Shown here in pieces: positions 44,023 to 54,176 of a stretch of DNA of 64,000 nucleotides. Position numbers and translations under genes: made by a program. Under the pieces are notes generated by a model. The model worked only from the letters and a program-made list of their open reading frames with translations. It was not told the DNA's origin and ran no database searches. How positions within the stretch are numbered: position 1 is the stretch's first letter; each line of letters begins with the position of its first letter. The stretch comes from Nitrospirillum amazonense. GTDB lineage: Bacteria; Pseudomonadota; Alphaproteobacteria; Azospirillales; Azospirillaceae. The DNA lies in NCBI RefSeq assembly GCF_007828045.1, contig NZ_VITN01000002.1, forward strand, positions 558,001-622,000, written 5' to 3'.

Positions 44023-46374
44023 TCAAATGCCCGGCGGCTTCGCCCGATCATCTCCCCGGCCGTCAGCGATGAGGGCGGCCAGCACGGCTTGGCCCAGCGC
44101 CAAGCCGCCATCGTTGGCCGGCACCTGGCCGTGTATCACGGGCCGCCAGTCCGCGGCCCGCAGGCGGGCTTGAAGTTCATGCAGGATGATGCGGTTCTGC
44201 AGCACACCGCCCGACAGCGCGACCAGGGCGCCGGGACCGGCCCCCGCCCGCCCCGTCGCCTGCACCAGCGCCTCCACCAGGCCAAGGTGGAAGCGGGCGG
44301 CGATCAGCCCCGGCGCCTCTCCGGCGGCCAAGTCATCCAGTAGCGCCCGCCACATCGGGGCCCAGCCGACCACCACAGGATCGGCGCCCCCAAACGCCGC
44401 CGGATAAGGACGCGCGGTGGCGACGTGGGGACGCGCCAGCGCCTCCAGCGCCATCGCCGCCTGCGCCTCATGCCCGATGCGCGCGGGATGGATACCCAGC
44501 GCCGCCGCGACCGCGTCGAACAGCCGGCCCGCCGAGGAACAGGGTGGCGCGTTGGTGCCGGTTTCCAGCATGCGTTCCAGCACGGCCACAGGCGCGGCAG
44601 GCGGCAGGTGGTTCAGCACGGGCGCGGCCTGGTCCCGCCACGTTTCACCGAAGGCTTGACGTAGCTGGGCCACCAGGTTGCGCCACGGCTGGCGCATCGC
44701 GGCGGCCCCGCCGGCAAGGGCCACGGGCGCGATATGGCCGGCGCGGGTCACGCCGCGATATCCCCCGCGCAGGATCTCGCCGCCCCATAGCGTTCCATCC
44801 GGGCCCAGGCCCAGGCCGTCCAGGATAAGGCCGAAGGCGCCGTCCCCCCCCTCCGCCAGCCCGATGCCGGCGTCCGCCAGGCAGGCGGCCATATGGGCAT
44901 GATGGTGGCCCACGGACACCAGCCGGGCGCCGCATTCCCGCGCCAGCCCGGCGCCCAGCGTGGTCGAGAGATAATCCGGATGGATGTCGACCGCGATCAC
45001 CTCCGGTGTGAAATCGAACAGGTCGCGGTAGAGGCGCAGCAGGACCCGGTAGTCATCGAGCGCGGCCGCGTTCTCCAGATCGCCGATGTGCTGGGACAGG
45101 ATGGCCTGCCCCTCCCGCAGCAGGCAGAAGGTCGCCTTCAGTTCGCCGCCCATGGCCAGGGTGGGCGGCAGGCCTTCGAAGCCCGACGGTAGAGCCAATG
45201 GTGCCGGTGCGTAACCCCGGGCCCGGCGCAGGAGGGCGGGCGCACCGCCGGTGGCGGCGACCACGCTGTCGTCCAGGCGGTTGAGAATGGCCCGGTCGTG
45301 CATCAGCCAGGCATCGGCCAATCCGGCCAGGCGAACCCGCGCGTCCTCGTTGGTGATGACTTGCGGTTCATCCGACCGGTTGCCCGACGTCATCACCAGG
45401 GGGCCGTCCACCCGGGCCATCAGCAGGTGGTGCAGCGGCGTGTAGGGCAGCATGAAGCCCAGATGGTCCTGGTCCGGCGCCAACCCATCCGGCAGCGGCG
45501 CGCCATCGGGCCGCCTGGGCAGCAGCACGATGGGTGCCGCGGGCGACAGCAGCAGGGCACGGGCCGCGTCGTCCAGCCGGCAATACCGCCCGACCTCCTC
45601 CACCGATCCGGCCATCACCGCGAACGGCTTGGCATCGCGCGCCTTGCGCCGCCGCAATTCCGCGACCGCCTTCGTGTCAGCGGCATCACAGGCCAGGTGG
45701 AAGCCACCGATACCCTTCACGGCGACGATGCCGCCCGCGCGCAGCAGCGCCGCTGCCGCGTCCAGCGGATCCACCCCCGTCTCTGGGGCGGGTTCCAGCC
45801 ACAGCCGGGGGCCGCAGGCGGGGCAGGCCGTCGGCTGGGCATGGAAGCGGCGGTCAGCGGGGTCGGCGTATTCGGCGGCGCACGCCGGGCACAGGGTGAA
45901 GGCCGCCATGGCCGTGTTGGCGCGGTCATAGGGGATGGCGCTGACGATGGACAGCCGGGGACCGCAATGGGTGCAGTTGCCGAAGGCATAGCCCTGGCGC
46001 CGGTCGGCGGGGTCGAACAGTTCCGCCCGGCAGGCGGGGCAGGTGGCCGCGTCGGGCACGATGCCCGTCCGCGCTAATCCAGCGGCACTGGCGGCGATAG
46101 TGAAGCCACGGGGCGCCGGACCACGGTGGGGGAAGACCTGGATGGCGTCGATGCGCGCCAGGGGCGGCGCCTCACGGCGTAGCCGGTCCTGAAAGCCGTC
46201 CAGCGCCGCAGGATCGCCCCAGGCGTGGATGATCACGCCTTCACCGTCATTGGCGACATCACCGGCAATATCCAGCATGCGGGCCAGGCGCCACACATGG
46301 GGCCGGAAGCCCACCCCCTGGACCAGGCCCCGCACGCGGATGCGACGGCCCGCCATGGCGCCGGCGGCCTCCAT
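44023..46374 (-). CDS. hypF: Carbamoyltransferase HypF
   Basis: A 783-residue enzyme that makes the cyanide ligands of [NiFe]-hydrogenase: it converts carbamoyl phosphate and ATP to carbamoyl-AMP and passes the carbamoyl group to HypE. Domains in order are acylphosphatase (1-90, VRGLVQGVGFRPHVWRLA), two zinc fingers (CPAC...CTHC and CPAC...CPAC, about 115-185), a YrdC-like domain (about 200-380, GIVAVKGIGGFHLACDA), and a Kae1-like carbamoyltransferase domain with GHHHAHMAACLAD. The start overlaps the hupV stop by 1 nt (TGATG). It ends the hup-hyp cluster and faces the MFS gene tail to tail. Confidence 0.96.
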   Translation of the reverse strand: MEAAGAMAGRRIRVRGLVQGVGFRPHVWRLARMLDIAGDVANDGEGVIIHAWGDPAALDGFQDRLRREAPPLARIDAIQVFPHRGPAPRGFTIAASAAGLARTGIVPDAATCPACRAELFDPADRRQGYAFGNCTHCGPRLSIVSAIPYDRANTAMAAFTLCPACAAEYADPADRRFHAQPTACPACGPRLWLEPAPETGVDPLDAAAALLRAGGIVAVKGIGGFHLACDAADTKAVAELRRRKARDAKPFAVMAGSVEEVGRYCRLDDAARALLLSPAAPIVLLPRRPDGAPLPDGLAPDQDHLGFMLPYTPLHHLLMARVDGPLVMTSGNRSDEPQVITNEDARVRLAGLADAWLMHDRAILNRLDDSVVAATGGAPALLRRARGYAPAPLALPSGFEGLPPTLAMGGELKATFCLLREGQAILSQHIGDLENAAALDDYRVLLRLYRDLFDFTPEVIAVDIHPDYLSTTLGAGLARECGARLVSVGHHHAHMAACLADAGIGLAEGGDGAFGLILDGLGLGPDGTLWGGEILRGGYRGVTRAGHIAPVALAGGAAAMRQPWRNLVAQLRQAFGETWRDQAAPVLNHLPPAAPVAVLERMLETGTNAPPCSSAGRLFDAVAAALGIHPARIGHEAQAAMALEALARPHVATARPYPAAFGGADPVVVGWAPMWRALLDDLAAGEAPGLIAARFHLGLVEALVQATGRAGAGPGALVALSGGVLQNRIILHELQARLRAADWRPVIHGQVPANDGGLALGQAVLAALIADGRGDDRAKPPGI

Positions 46375-47828
46375 CAATGCACCGTGCAGACCATGCACGG
46401 GTCGAAGGAACGGACGATGTGCTGCACGGCCACCGGCTCGGCCTCGCCCTCACGGACAGGGGCGCCGCGCAGCGCCTGCTCCAACGGCCCGGGCGTACCG
46501 GCGGCGTCGCGGGGGGAGAAGTTCCAGGTGGTGGGGGCGATGATCTGGTAATTGGCGATACGGCCCCCCTCGAGCGTGACCCAATGGCCCAGCGACCCCC
46601 GGGCCGCCTCCGTCAGGCCGGCCCCCTCACCCGCCGCCGGCAGGGGCGTGTGATCGATGAAGGGGGCCGCCGGATCGATGGCGCGCAGCCAGCGCTCCAT
46701 GGCCATGGTGACCAGGGCGACCTCCAGCAGCCGCGCCACCACCCGCGCCTCGACCGTCGCGCCATCCCGTGCCACCAGGTCACGCGGCAGCGGATGCCCG
46801 GCGACCAGTTGGCGCGACAAGGCGCCCACCTCCGCCACCTCGCCGTCCAGCCGCGGCGCCTTGCACCAGGAATAGGCGTCATCCCGCGTGGCATCGGGCG
46901 GCAAGCCGGGGTCGCGGGGGGACCGCGGCGCCCCGTCCGGCGCGGCCTGATACCAGGCGTGGCTGACATCCTCGGTGATGCGGTCCACCGGCAGGACGCC
47001 ACCGACGCCCCGCCTGAACAGGCCCCGCGGGAACAAGGGCCCGTCCGATGACGGATAGGCGCCGAAACTCATGTGCCGCAGGTCGGTACGGCCCAGGCGA
47101 TTCAGGCCAACCGCCTGGGACACGGCGACGAAGCGGGCGAAGTCACCCCGGTCGGCCTTCGCCTCCGCCCAGGCCAGCAAAGCGTCGCGGGTCGACAAGG
47201 CCGCCACCGCCTCCAGCGCATCGGCGAACAGGGTGCGCTCCAGGAAGCGGCGGAAGGCGGCCAGCAGGGCGCCCAGCCGTGCCAGTTCGGCCCGCGATAC
47301 GGCGCGCGTCGATCCGCCGGGCTGAACCGCCAGGGTATGGGGCCACTTGCCGGCCAGGATACCCAGCAGGTTCATCAGCTCCGCCCGGGCGGGCAGGAAC
47401 TCCTGCGCCGCGCCGCCCTTCACCGCCGTGAACCGCGCGGCCGTGTCCGCATGCCAGGGTTCCCCCGCGTAAACGGCGCGGGCGAAATCGGGCATGAAGA
47501 ACAGGTAGAAGTGCGTCAGGTGGTCGGCGACGTTCTCCACCGCGTGGATCAGATTCATGGCCAGACCGCCATTGGCCGGCAAGGGCCCGGAACCGGTCGC
47601 CGCCAGCGCGCGCGCCGCGGCCACGGATTGCGACACGGAACAGATGCCGCAGATGCGCGGCGCGTAGACCAGCGCGTCCAGCGCCGGCTTGCCCACCAGC
47701 ATGGCCTCGAACCCGCGATAGAGCGGGGAGACGACGCGGGCATCGGCCACCATGCCGGCGCTGATGTCGAGGCGCACCTCAAGATCCCCCTCGACACGGT
47801 TGAAAGGACCGACGATCAGGCGGCTCAT
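46374..47828 (-). CDS. hupV: H2-sensing regulatory hydrogenase large subunit HupV (HoxC)
   Basis: A 484-residue [NiFe] large subunit of the regulatory type. The nickel-binding motifs are RICGICSVS near the N-terminus and DPCMVCTVH at the extreme C-terminus. The protein ends at that histidine, without the cleavable tail found in energy-converting hydrogenases. This is the hallmark of HupV/HoxC, which needs no maturation protease. With HupU it forms the cytoplasmic H2 sensor that signals to kinase HupT. It overlaps hupU by 4 nt. Confidence 0.95.
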   Translation of the reverse strand: MSRLIVGPFNRVEGDLEVRLDISAGMVADARVVSPLYRGFEAMLVGKPALDALVYAPRICGICSVSQSVAAARALAATGSGPLPANGGLAMNLIHAVENVADHLTHFYLFFMPDFARAVYAGEPWHADTAARFTAVKGGAAQEFLPARAELMNLLGILAGKWPHTLAVQPGGSTRAVSRAELARLGALLAAFRRFLERTLFADALEAVAALSTRDALLAWAEAKADRGDFARFVAVSQAVGLNRLGRTDLRHMSFGAYPSSDGPLFPRGLFRRGVGGVLPVDRITEDVSHAWYQAAPDGAPRSPRDPGLPPDATRDDAYSWCKAPRLDGEVAEVGALSRQLVAGHPLPRDLVARDGATVEARVVARLLEVALVTMAMERWLRAIDPAAPFIDHTPLPAAGEGAGLTEAARGSLGHWVTLEGGRIANYQIIAPTTWNFSPRDAAGTPGPLEQALRGAPVREGEAEPVAVQHIVRSFDPCMVCTVH

Positions 47829-48850
47829 GCGCTGTCCTTGCGCTTGTCATGGGGAAGAAGGACCGGTGCTGGCCGCGCGGCGTTGTCGCGCAACCGCTTG
47901 GGCGTCGCCGCCTTGGAGAGGGATGCCAGCGCCACGAACCACGCCTTGGGCATGTCCGTCGGCAGGCCGATGGGTATGCCGGCCACCTTGGGTGTGACGG
48001 CGAAGGCGTGGCCCGGTTCCTCAAACCCCGGGGCCGTGCAATTGATGCACGCATAATTGCCGTCCAGGCAGGAGCCGCCGCCGTTCCACGGCCGGATGTT
48101 GCAGTCGGCCCGTGCCTGCGTGCCCTTGCAGCCCAAATTCTCCATCATGCAGCCCAGGTCGCCCGGCTGTTCCGCGCTGGCCTTGAACTCATAGAATTCA
48201 TTGCGGGCGCAGCCGTGGTGGACCAGGTGGGCGGTATAGGCCAGGGGGCGCTCCCACTCATCCAGATCCGCCCCGGTCAACGTGCCGGCGCCGATCTGCA
48301 GCAACGTGTCGGTGAACCAGCCGGGGTGGATGGGGCAGCCGGCGATATTGATGACGGGCAGACCCTTGGCGGAGCGGAATCCCGCCCCCAGCAGGCCGCC
48401 GGCGCGGGTGCCGTCATAGGCCAGGCCGCACGCCTCCACCTCGTTACCGCCGGCGGCGGTGATACCGCCGAAGGCCGCGCAGCTGCCCACGGCCACGACA
48501 TAGCCGGCCCGGCGGGCGATGGCGGCGACCCAGTCGCGCATGGGCTTGCCCGTCCCGGCCATCAGGTGGAAGCGGCCGGTGCCGCCGGGCCCGTTGATGA
48601 CCGACCCCTCCAGGCACAGGATGTCCACCGGCTGGTCGCCCGCGGCCACGGCTTCCAGGATGGCCCGCGCTTCCCCGCCCGTCGCCTCGCTGAGGGACGG
48701 GTGCCACAGCAGTTCGACGTTGGCCGCCGCCAGGGCCGTCAGCAAATCCGGCTTCTCCGCCCCCAGCAGGGACAGGGTGCAGCCGCCGCAGCCACCGGAT
48801 TGGAGCCACAGGAGCCGCAGCGGGCGGGCCGGTTCAGATATTGCGGTCAT
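47825..48850 (-). CDS. hupU: H2-sensing regulatory hydrogenase small subunit HupU (HoxB)
   Basis: A 341-residue iron-sulfur subunit of the H2 sensor. The proximal-cluster motif LQSGGCGGCTLSLLG lies near the N-terminus, with later cluster cysteines in GSCAAFGG, GCPIHPGWF, HHGCARNEFYEF, GCMMENLGCKG and NYACINCTAPGF. There is no Tat signal, in contrast to HupS, so the sensor stays in the cytoplasm. It overlaps hupT by 17 nt and hupV by 4 nt. The C-terminal tail (about 40 residues after the last cluster) is basic, which may help contact HupT. Confidence 0.95.
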   Translation of the reverse strand: MTAISEPARPLRLLWLQSGGCGGCTLSLLGAEKPDLLTALAAANVELLWHPSLSEATGGEARAILEAVAAGDQPVDILCLEGSVINGPGGTGRFHLMAGTGKPMRDWVAAIARRAGYVVAVGSCAAFGGITAAGGNEVEACGLAYDGTRAGGLLGAGFRSAKGLPVINIAGCPIHPGWFTDTLLQIGAGTLTGADLDEWERPLAYTAHLVHHGCARNEFYEFKASAEQPGDLGCMMENLGCKGTQARADCNIRPWNGGGSCLDGNYACINCTAPGFEEPGHAFAVTPKVAGIPIGLPTDMPKAWFVALASLSKAATPKRLRDNAARPAPVLLPHDKRKDSA

Positions 48851-50174
48851 CGACGGGCACCTTCAGGGTGAAGGCGGCGCCACCGCCTTCCGCTTCGGCA
48901 TGGCTCAGACTACCGCCCAACTTTTCCGCCATGTTGTAGCTGACATACAGCCCCAGGCCGGTACCGCTGCCGATGGGCTTGGTGGTGAAGAAGGGTTCGA
49001 AAATCTTGCTCTGGTTCTCCGGCGGGACGCCAGGGCCGTTGTCGGCAACCGTCAGGACGATGCACCCGTCCTGTTCCCCCGCCGTGATGCGGATAAGGGC
49101 GCTGTCGCGGCCGTTCACGGCGTCCACCGCGTTCTGCACCAGATTGACCAGGATCTGGTGCAACTGGCCCTTGAGGCCCACCACCTCCAACGCGACCGGC
49201 AGCTCCAGCCGCACCTCCGGCTTGGTACGCTGCGTCTTGATCACCCAGTCGGTGGCCGTGTGGATCAGGCGGACCAGGTTGAACGTCTCGGGCTCCTCAC
49301 GCTGGTTGGAGGAGAAGCGCCGCAGATCCTGCACGATGTCGCGCACCCGCTCCGCCCCCTCCAGCGTGCCGTCGACCAGGGGGCCTATGTCGGCCAGCAC
49401 CTTGTCGATGCGCAGGCTGTCGCGCAGGGCCGCCAGCTCCGCCCGCGGCTTGCCGGCATCGATGGCCGCGAGATAGCCGGTGATGGCGGCGCCATACCGC
49501 TTCAGCGCGTACATGTTGCCGAACACGAAGCTGATGGGGTTGTTGAGCTCGTGCGCCACCCCCGCCACCAGCCGGCCCAGCGCCGCCATCTTTTCCGAGG
49601 TCAGCAGCTGCTGCTGGGTCTGCCGCAGGCGCTGGTGCGCCTTGTCCAGATCCCGGTAAGCACGCAGCAGTTCGCCCACGGGCCGGCCGGCCAGGACCAT
49701 GCCCGCGAACCGGCCGCGCGCATCGCGACGGGGCGCCCCGTTCACGGACACGGCCGCCCGCTGGCCATCCGCCGCCAGCAGGTGCCAGCCCTTGTCCTCG
49801 ATGGCGCGCCCCTCGGCCAGGCAGGCCCGGATGTCGGCATGGTCGGCAGGATCGAACAGATCCAGCAAGGGGAGCGCCAGCAAATCACCCTCCTCCCGCC
49901 CCAGCGCCGCCGTCAGCGCCGCGTTGACCCGCAGCACGGCGCCGGCCGCATCGCAGACGATCAGCACGTCATTCATGGCCCCCAGGACGGAGTGCATGAA
50001 GTCGCGCGCCTGCTGCAGGCGCTGGTTCTGTTCCTCCAGCGCCACCTGCGAAGCCACGAGGTCGCTGTAGACCACATCCATGCGGCGGATGACGTCGATC
50101 CACAACTGCTCACCCTCGCCTTCGGCCTCGGGCGGCGGGTCCCCGAAGGGCAGCACCGGCTCATGGCTGCCCAT
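48834..50174 (-). CDS. hupT: Soluble histidine kinase HupT (HoxJ)
   Basis: A 446-residue kinase without membrane helices. It has an N-terminal coiled coil (about residues 20-55), a PAS domain (about 60-175, [22 protein letters not shown]), HisKA ([20 protein letters not shown]) and HATPase_c ([36 protein letters not shown]). In Rhodobacter capsulatus and Ralstonia this kinase binds the regulatory hydrogenase through its N-terminal part and phosphorylates HupR/HoxA when H2 is absent. Its place between hupR and hupU fits that role. It lies 3 nt after hupR. Confidence 0.95.
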   Translation of the reverse strand: MGSHEPVLPFGDPPPEAEGEGEQLWIDVIRRMDVVYSDLVASQVALEEQNQRLQQARDFMHSVLGAMNDVLIVCDAAGAVLRVNAALTAALGREEGDLLALPLLDLFDPADHADIRACLAEGRAIEDKGWHLLAADGQRAAVSVNGAPRRDARGRFAGMVLAGRPVGELLRAYRDLDKAHQRLRQTQQQLLTSEKMAALGRLVAGVAHELNNPISFVFGNMYALKRYGAAITGYLAAIDAGKPRAELAALRDSLRIDKVLADIGPLVDGTLEGAERVRDIVQDLRRFSSNQREEPETFNLVRLIHTATDWVIKTQRTKPEVRLELPVALEVVGLKGQLHQILVNLVQNAVDAVNGRDSALIRITAGEQDGCIVLTVADNGPGVPPENQSKIFEPFFTTKPIGSGTGLGLYVSYNMAEKLGGSLSHAEAEGGGAAFTLKVPVDDRNI

Positions 50175-50177
50175 GGC

Positions 50178-51680
50178 TCAGCCCCCCGCCATGCGCTTGG
50201 GCGCAAGAGGGTGGACGTTCTCCAGCCCGTAGCGTTCCAGCTTGGCCCGCAACCCCACGCGGGATAGCCCCAGTTCCCGCGCCGCCTGGCTTTTGTTCCA
50301 GCGGTGGCGGATCAGGGTTTCCCGGATGATGCGCGCCTCCATGGCGCTGACCCGCTCGCGCAGGTCGCCGGCCAGACCGGCTATGTCGGCGAAATCGTCC
50401 TCGCGCGCACCGGCCCCCTGGGGCTCGGCCCGCAGGATGTGGGGCGACAGCAGGTCCGCCTCCAGCCGCCGCCCTTCCGTGGCCCGCACCATCAGGCGCT
50501 GCACCTCGTTCTGCAGCTCGCGGACATTGCCCGGCCAGTCATAGCGGGCCAGGCAGTCCAGCGCCTCCGGCGAAATCCCGGGCACGCGCTTGCCCATCTG
50601 CGCCATGGCGCGATCCAGCAGCACCTCCACCAGCAGGGGCAGGTCGCCCTTGCGGTCCTTCAGGTCGGGCAGGCGGATGATCATACCGGCCAGGCGGTAG
50701 AACAGGTCGGCGCGGAAGCGCTTGGCCCGGACCTCCTCCTCCAGGTCCCTGTTGGTGGCGGCGATCACCCGCACCTCCACCTTGCGCGTGCGCGTCCCGC
50801 CCAGGGGCCGTATCTCCCCCTCCTGCAGCACACGCAGCAGCTTGACCTGGAAGGCGGGGGAAACCTCGCCGATCTCATCCAGGAAGACGGTGCCGCCGTC
50901 CGCCCGCTCGAACAGGCCGACATGGTCCTCGATGGCACCGGTGAAGGCGCCCTTCTTATGCCCGAACAGCTCGCTCTCCAGCAGTTCGTCGGGCAGGGCG
51001 CCGCAGTTCTCCACCACGAAGGGCTGGTTCCAGCGCAGCGAGCCATAGTGCAGGGCGCGCGCCGCCAACTCCTTACCCGTGCCGGAGGAACCGAACAGCA
51101 GGACCGGCACGTCGAAGGGCGCCACCTGGGCCAGGCTGCCGCACACGGCCTCCATGGGGCTGCCCTTGGCGCGGACGATGCCGTCGTCGAAATTATAGGC
51201 GCGGCGCAGCTTCTCCTTCCGCTCCCCCACCACGCGGGAGGCGGCGGCCGGCAGCATCTTCATCTCCACCGCCAGCAGCTCGTTCTGCCGCTGCAAGGCA
51301 TAGAGGCGGCAGGCACCCTTTAACGTCAGCAGCAGGTTTTCCGGGTGCCAGGGCTTGGTGACGTATTGAAAGATGCCGGCCTGATTGATGCCGTCGATGA
51401 TGTCATGGGCGTCGGTATAGCCGGAGATGATCATGCGCACGACCTCCGGCCAGCGCTCCTTGACCTCCGTCAGGAATTCCACGCCGCTGCGTTCCGGCAT
51501 GCGCTGGTCGCACAGCACCACCTGCACCGGATTGTCGGCCAGCCGCCGCTCGGCCTCGACGGTGCTGGCGGCGGTCAGCACCTCGAAATCCTCCTCCAGG
51601 ATGCGGCGCAGCGATTCCAGGGAGCGCAGCTCGTCATCGACGATCAGGATGGTGGGCAGATCGGTGGAAGACTCGGCCAT
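50178..51680 (-). CDS. hupR: Hydrogenase response regulator HupR (HoxA), NtrC family
   Basis: A 500-residue activator of hydrogenase genes. The receiver domain has Asp58 ([13 protein letters not shown]). The AAA+ module has Walker [17 protein letters not shown] and the sigma-54 loop GAFTGA. The helix-turn-helix is [24 protein letters not shown]. Members of this group are often active when unphosphorylated and switched off by HupT. GAFTGA argues for use of sigma-54, although R. capsulatus HupR works with sigma-70. A sigma-54 promoter at 59602-59616 in front of hupD is a likely target. It has the strong ribosome site GGAGAGGAG. Confidence 0.95.
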   Translation of the reverse strand: MAESSTDLPTILIVDDELRSLESLRRILEEDFEVLTAASTVEAERRLADNPVQVVLCDQRMPERSGVEFLTEVKERWPEVVRMIISGYTDAHDIIDGINQAGIFQYVTKPWHPENLLLTLKGACRLYALQRQNELLAVEMKMLPAAASRVVGERKEKLRRAYNFDDGIVRAKGSPMEAVCGSLAQVAPFDVPVLLFGSSGTGKELAARALHYGSLRWNQPFVVENCGALPDELLESELFGHKKGAFTGAIEDHVGLFERADGGTVFLDEIGEVSPAFQVKLLRVLQEGEIRPLGGTRTRKVEVRVIAATNRDLEEEVRAKRFRADLFYRLAGMIIRLPDLKDRKGDLPLLVEVLLDRAMAQMGKRVPGISPEALDCLARYDWPGNVRELQNEVQRLMVRATEGRRLEADLLSPHILRAEPQGAGAREDDFADIAGLAGDLRERVSAMEARIIRETLIRHRWNKSQAARELGLSRVGLRAKLERYGLENVHPLAPKRMAGG

Positions 51681-51692
51681 CGCTCCTCTCCG

Positions 51693-52757
51693 CTAGCAGA
51701 TGCGCGGAAGCTGTTCACCCGACAGCCAGTCGACCACGCGCTGGCCGCCGATGGCCGTCGTCATGCGGACGAAGCCGGGCTGGCCCACGGTAACATGACC
51801 GATCAGCGCGGCGTCACGGCCTTCCGCATGGTCCCGCATCACGGCCAGCAGCGTCCCGGCGTCCTCCGGCTCGCAAACACAGACCAGCTTGCCTTCATTG
51901 GCGACGTTCAGGGGGTCCAGGCCCAGCAGCTCGCAGGCCGCCGCCACCTCCGGCCGGACCGGGATGGCGCGCTCGTCCAGCAGCATGCCCACGCCGGCGG
52001 CATTGGTCAGTTCGTTCAGCGTGGCGGACAGGCCGCCCCGGGTGGGGTCGCGCAAGACGGCGATGCCCGGGACGACCGCGACCATGTCGGCCACCATGCG
52101 GTGCAGGGCGGCGCTGTCGGACCGGATCTCCGTGCCGAATTCCAGGCCCTGGCGCTTGGACAGGATGGCGATGCCATGGTCACCGATGGGGCCGGACAGC
52201 AGGATGGCCTGCCCTGGACGCAACCGGCGCGGGCCGATGTCCACGCCCGCCGGCACCACGCCGATGCCGCTGGTGGTGATGAAGACGCCGTCGCCCTTGC
52301 CGCGCTCCACCACCTTGGTGTCACCCGTCGCCACAGGCACGCCGGCCGCCCGGCAAGCTTGCCCCATGCTGGCCGCGATGCGGTCCAGATCCGCCAGGGG
52401 GAAGCCTTCCTCGATGATAAAGGCGGCAGTCAGCGCCACCGGGCGGGCACCGGCCATGGCCAAGTCGTTGAGCGTGCCGTGCACGGCCAGGGAACCGATA
52501 TCGCCCCCGGGGAAGAACAAGGGCGAGATGACATGGGCGTCCGTCGTCACGGCGATGCGGCCCGACCCGGCGTCGATGCGCGTCGCGTCGTGCCCCTGGT
52601 CCAGCAACGGGTTCGCCAGGTGCCGCAGGAAGATGTCGCGGATCAGCCGGGCCATGGCCCGGCCGCCACCACCGTGGCTCATGTCCACGGTACCGGAAAG
52701 GTCAGGGGTCCCGGAAAGGTCAGGGGCACCGGAAAGATCGGGGGGCGGGGTGGTCAT
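51693..52757 (-). CDS. hypE: Hydrogenase maturation protein HypE
   Basis: A 354-residue PurM/AIR-synthase-like protein that accepts the carbamoyl group from HypF on its C-terminal cysteine and dehydrates it to thiocyanate with ATP. The protein ends in LPRIC, so the reactive cysteine is the last residue, as required. The ATP-site segments are HGTLNDLAMAGARPVAL and RDPTRGGLSATLNEL. The N-terminus is extended by a repeat (DLSGAP-DLSGTP-DLSGTV, about residues 7-24) before the normal start region SHGGGGRAMARLI. It overlaps hypD by ATGA. Confidence 0.96.
   Translation of the reverse strand: MTTPPPDLSGAPDLSGTPDLSGTVDMSHGGGGRAMARLIRDIFLRHLANPLLDQGHDATRIDAGSGRIAVTTDAHVISPLFFPGGDIGSLAVHGTLNDLAMAGARPVALTAAFIIEEGFPLADLDRIAASMGQACRAAGVPVATGDTKVVERGKGDGVFITTSGIGVVPAGVDIGPRRLRPGQAILLSGPIGDHGIAILSKRQGLEFGTEIRSDSAALHRMVADMVAVVPGIAVLRDPTRGGLSATLNELTNAAGVGMLLDERAIPVRPEVAAACELLGLDPLNVANEGKLVCVCEPEDAGTLLAVMRDHAEGRDAALIGHVTVGQPGFVRMTTAIGGQRVVDWLSGEQLPRIC
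52691..52744 (-). repeat. 18-bp tandem repeat (3 units) in the hypE 5' end
   Basis: Three consecutive 18-bp units encode Asp-Leu-Ser-Gly-(Ala/Thr)-(Pro/Val). Two units are nearly identical and the third differs by a few bases. The unit keeps the frame and adds a disordered stretch in front of the conserved HypE fold. Confidence 0.9.
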
Positions 52758-53896
52758 TCGGCCGCCATCTCCGCCAAGGTCTCTACCCGCCGGTAGGTCC
52801 AATAGGCGGCGCACGCCCCTTCGGAGGAGACCATGCAGGCGCCCATGGGCGTTTCCGGGGTGCAGGCCTTGCCGAACAGCTTGCAGTCCTTCGGCTTCTT
52901 CACGCCGCGCAGGATGGCGGGGCATTCGCAGGACTTGGTTTCCCGGCTCTGCTTCTCGCTGAGGGCGAAGCGCTTCTCGGCGTCGAAGGCGGCATATTTC
53001 GCCCGGATGGCCAACGCGCTTTCCGGCACGCTGCCCAGGCCGCGCCATTCGAAGCTGGGCCGCAGCTCAAAGATACGGGCCACCAGTTCCTGCGCCTTGG
53101 CGTTGCCGTCGCGCGTCACCACCCGGGTGTACTGGTTCTCCACCGCCACCCGTCCTTCGTTCACCTGGTGGATCAGCATCAGGACCGACTGCATCACGTC
53201 CAGCGGCTCAAAGCCCGCGATGACCACCGGCTTGGCGTAGCGCGCGGCCAGGAACTCATAAGGCCGGGAACCGATGACCGTGCTGACGTGCGAGGGGCCA
53301 AGGAAGCCGTCCAGGCGGGCGGCCTGGCTGGGGTCGACCTCCGGTGCCTCCAGGATGTGGCGGATGGCCGGTGGGGTCAGCACGTGGTTGCAGAAGACGG
53401 AGAAATTGGCGATGCCCTCCGCCTGGGCCTGGGCGATGGCGACCGCGCTGGGCGGGGTCGTGGTCTCGAACCCGATCCCCAGGAACACCACCTCGCGCCC
53501 CGGATTGGCCCGGGCGATGTCCAGCGCGTCCAGCGTCGAATAGACCATGCGGACGTCGGCGCCATCGGCCTTGGCCTTCAGCAGCGACCGCCGCCCGGTG
53601 CCCGGCACGCGCAGCATGTCGCCGTAACTGCACAGGATGACGCCGTGCCGCTCCGCCAACTCGATGGCATCGTCCAGTCGGCGGGCCGGCAGGATGCAGA
53701 CGGGGCAGCCGGGGCCGTGGACGAAGCGCACGTTGGCCGGCACCAAGTCCTGCACGCCATAGCGGAAAATGGCGTGGGTGTGCCCGCCGCAGAATTCCAT
53801 GAAGTTGTAATCGCGCGCCGGGTCAACCGCCGCGGCGATGGCGGCGGCCAGGGTGCGCGCCAGGTCGCGGTCGCGGAATTCATCAACGTATTTCAT
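52754..53896 (-). CDS. hypD: Hydrogenase maturation protein HypD
   Basis: A 380-residue iron-sulfur scaffold on which, with HypC, the Fe(CN)2CO unit is assembled. Conserved motifs include FMEFCGGHTHAIFRYG, HGPGCPVCILP, ILCSYGDMLRVPG and GFETTTPP. The C-terminal [4Fe-4S] cysteines lie in CECPAILRG, CKLFGKACTP and GACMVSSEGAC. Length and motif order agree with the family. It overlaps hypC by 4 nt upstream and hypE by 4 nt downstream. Confidence 0.97.
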   Translation of the reverse strand: MKYVDEFRDRDLARTLAAAIAAAVDPARDYNFMEFCGGHTHAIFRYGVQDLVPANVRFVHGPGCPVCILPARRLDDAIELAERHGVILCSYGDMLRVPGTGRRSLLKAKADGADVRMVYSTLDALDIARANPGREVVFLGIGFETTTPPSAVAIAQAQAEGIANFSVFCNHVLTPPAIRHILEAPEVDPSQAARLDGFLGPSHVSTVIGSRPYEFLAARYAKPVVIAGFEPLDVMQSVLMLIHQVNEGRVAVENQYTRVVTRDGNAKAQELVARIFELRPSFEWRGLGSVPESALAIRAKYAAFDAEKRFALSEKQSRETKSCECPAILRGVKKPKDCKLFGKACTPETPMGACMVSSEGACAAYWTYRRVETLAEMAAE

Positions 53897-54165
53897 GTCC
53901 CCACCCCCGCCCGTTCCGGCAGCCCCGCCATGTCAGCCACCTCGGCCTGCAGCAGCCCCGCCTCGGCCATCATGGCCAGGGTTCGCCGCGCCTCTTCCTC
54001 ACTGACGCGGTGCAGGGCGTAGCCGACGTGCAGCAGCACGTAGTCCCCGACTGCGACTTCCTCCAGCAGGGCGACGGAGATCTGCTTGGCGATGCCGCCG
54101 ACCGAGACGCTCGCCATCGCGCCGTCATGCAGCGCCGTCACCAGCGCGGGTATGGCCAGGCACAT
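53893..54165 (-). CDS. hypC: Hydrogenase maturation chaperone HypC
   Basis: A 90-residue small chaperone that carries the iron unit between HypD and the hydrogenase large-subunit precursor. It begins with the characteristic MCLAIPA, whose Cys2 is essential after removal of Met1. It ends in a helical tail, EEARRTLAMMAEAG. A paralogue, HupF, is encoded at 58462-58794 and begins MCIGIPM. The start ATG at 54165 lies 11 nt after hypB. Confidence 0.95.
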   Translation of the reverse strand: MCLAIPALVTALHDGAMASVSVGGIAKQISVALLEEVAVGDYVLLHVGYALHRVSEEEARRTLAMMAEAGLLQAEVADMAGLPERAGVGT

Positions 54166-54176
54166 GATCCCGCTCC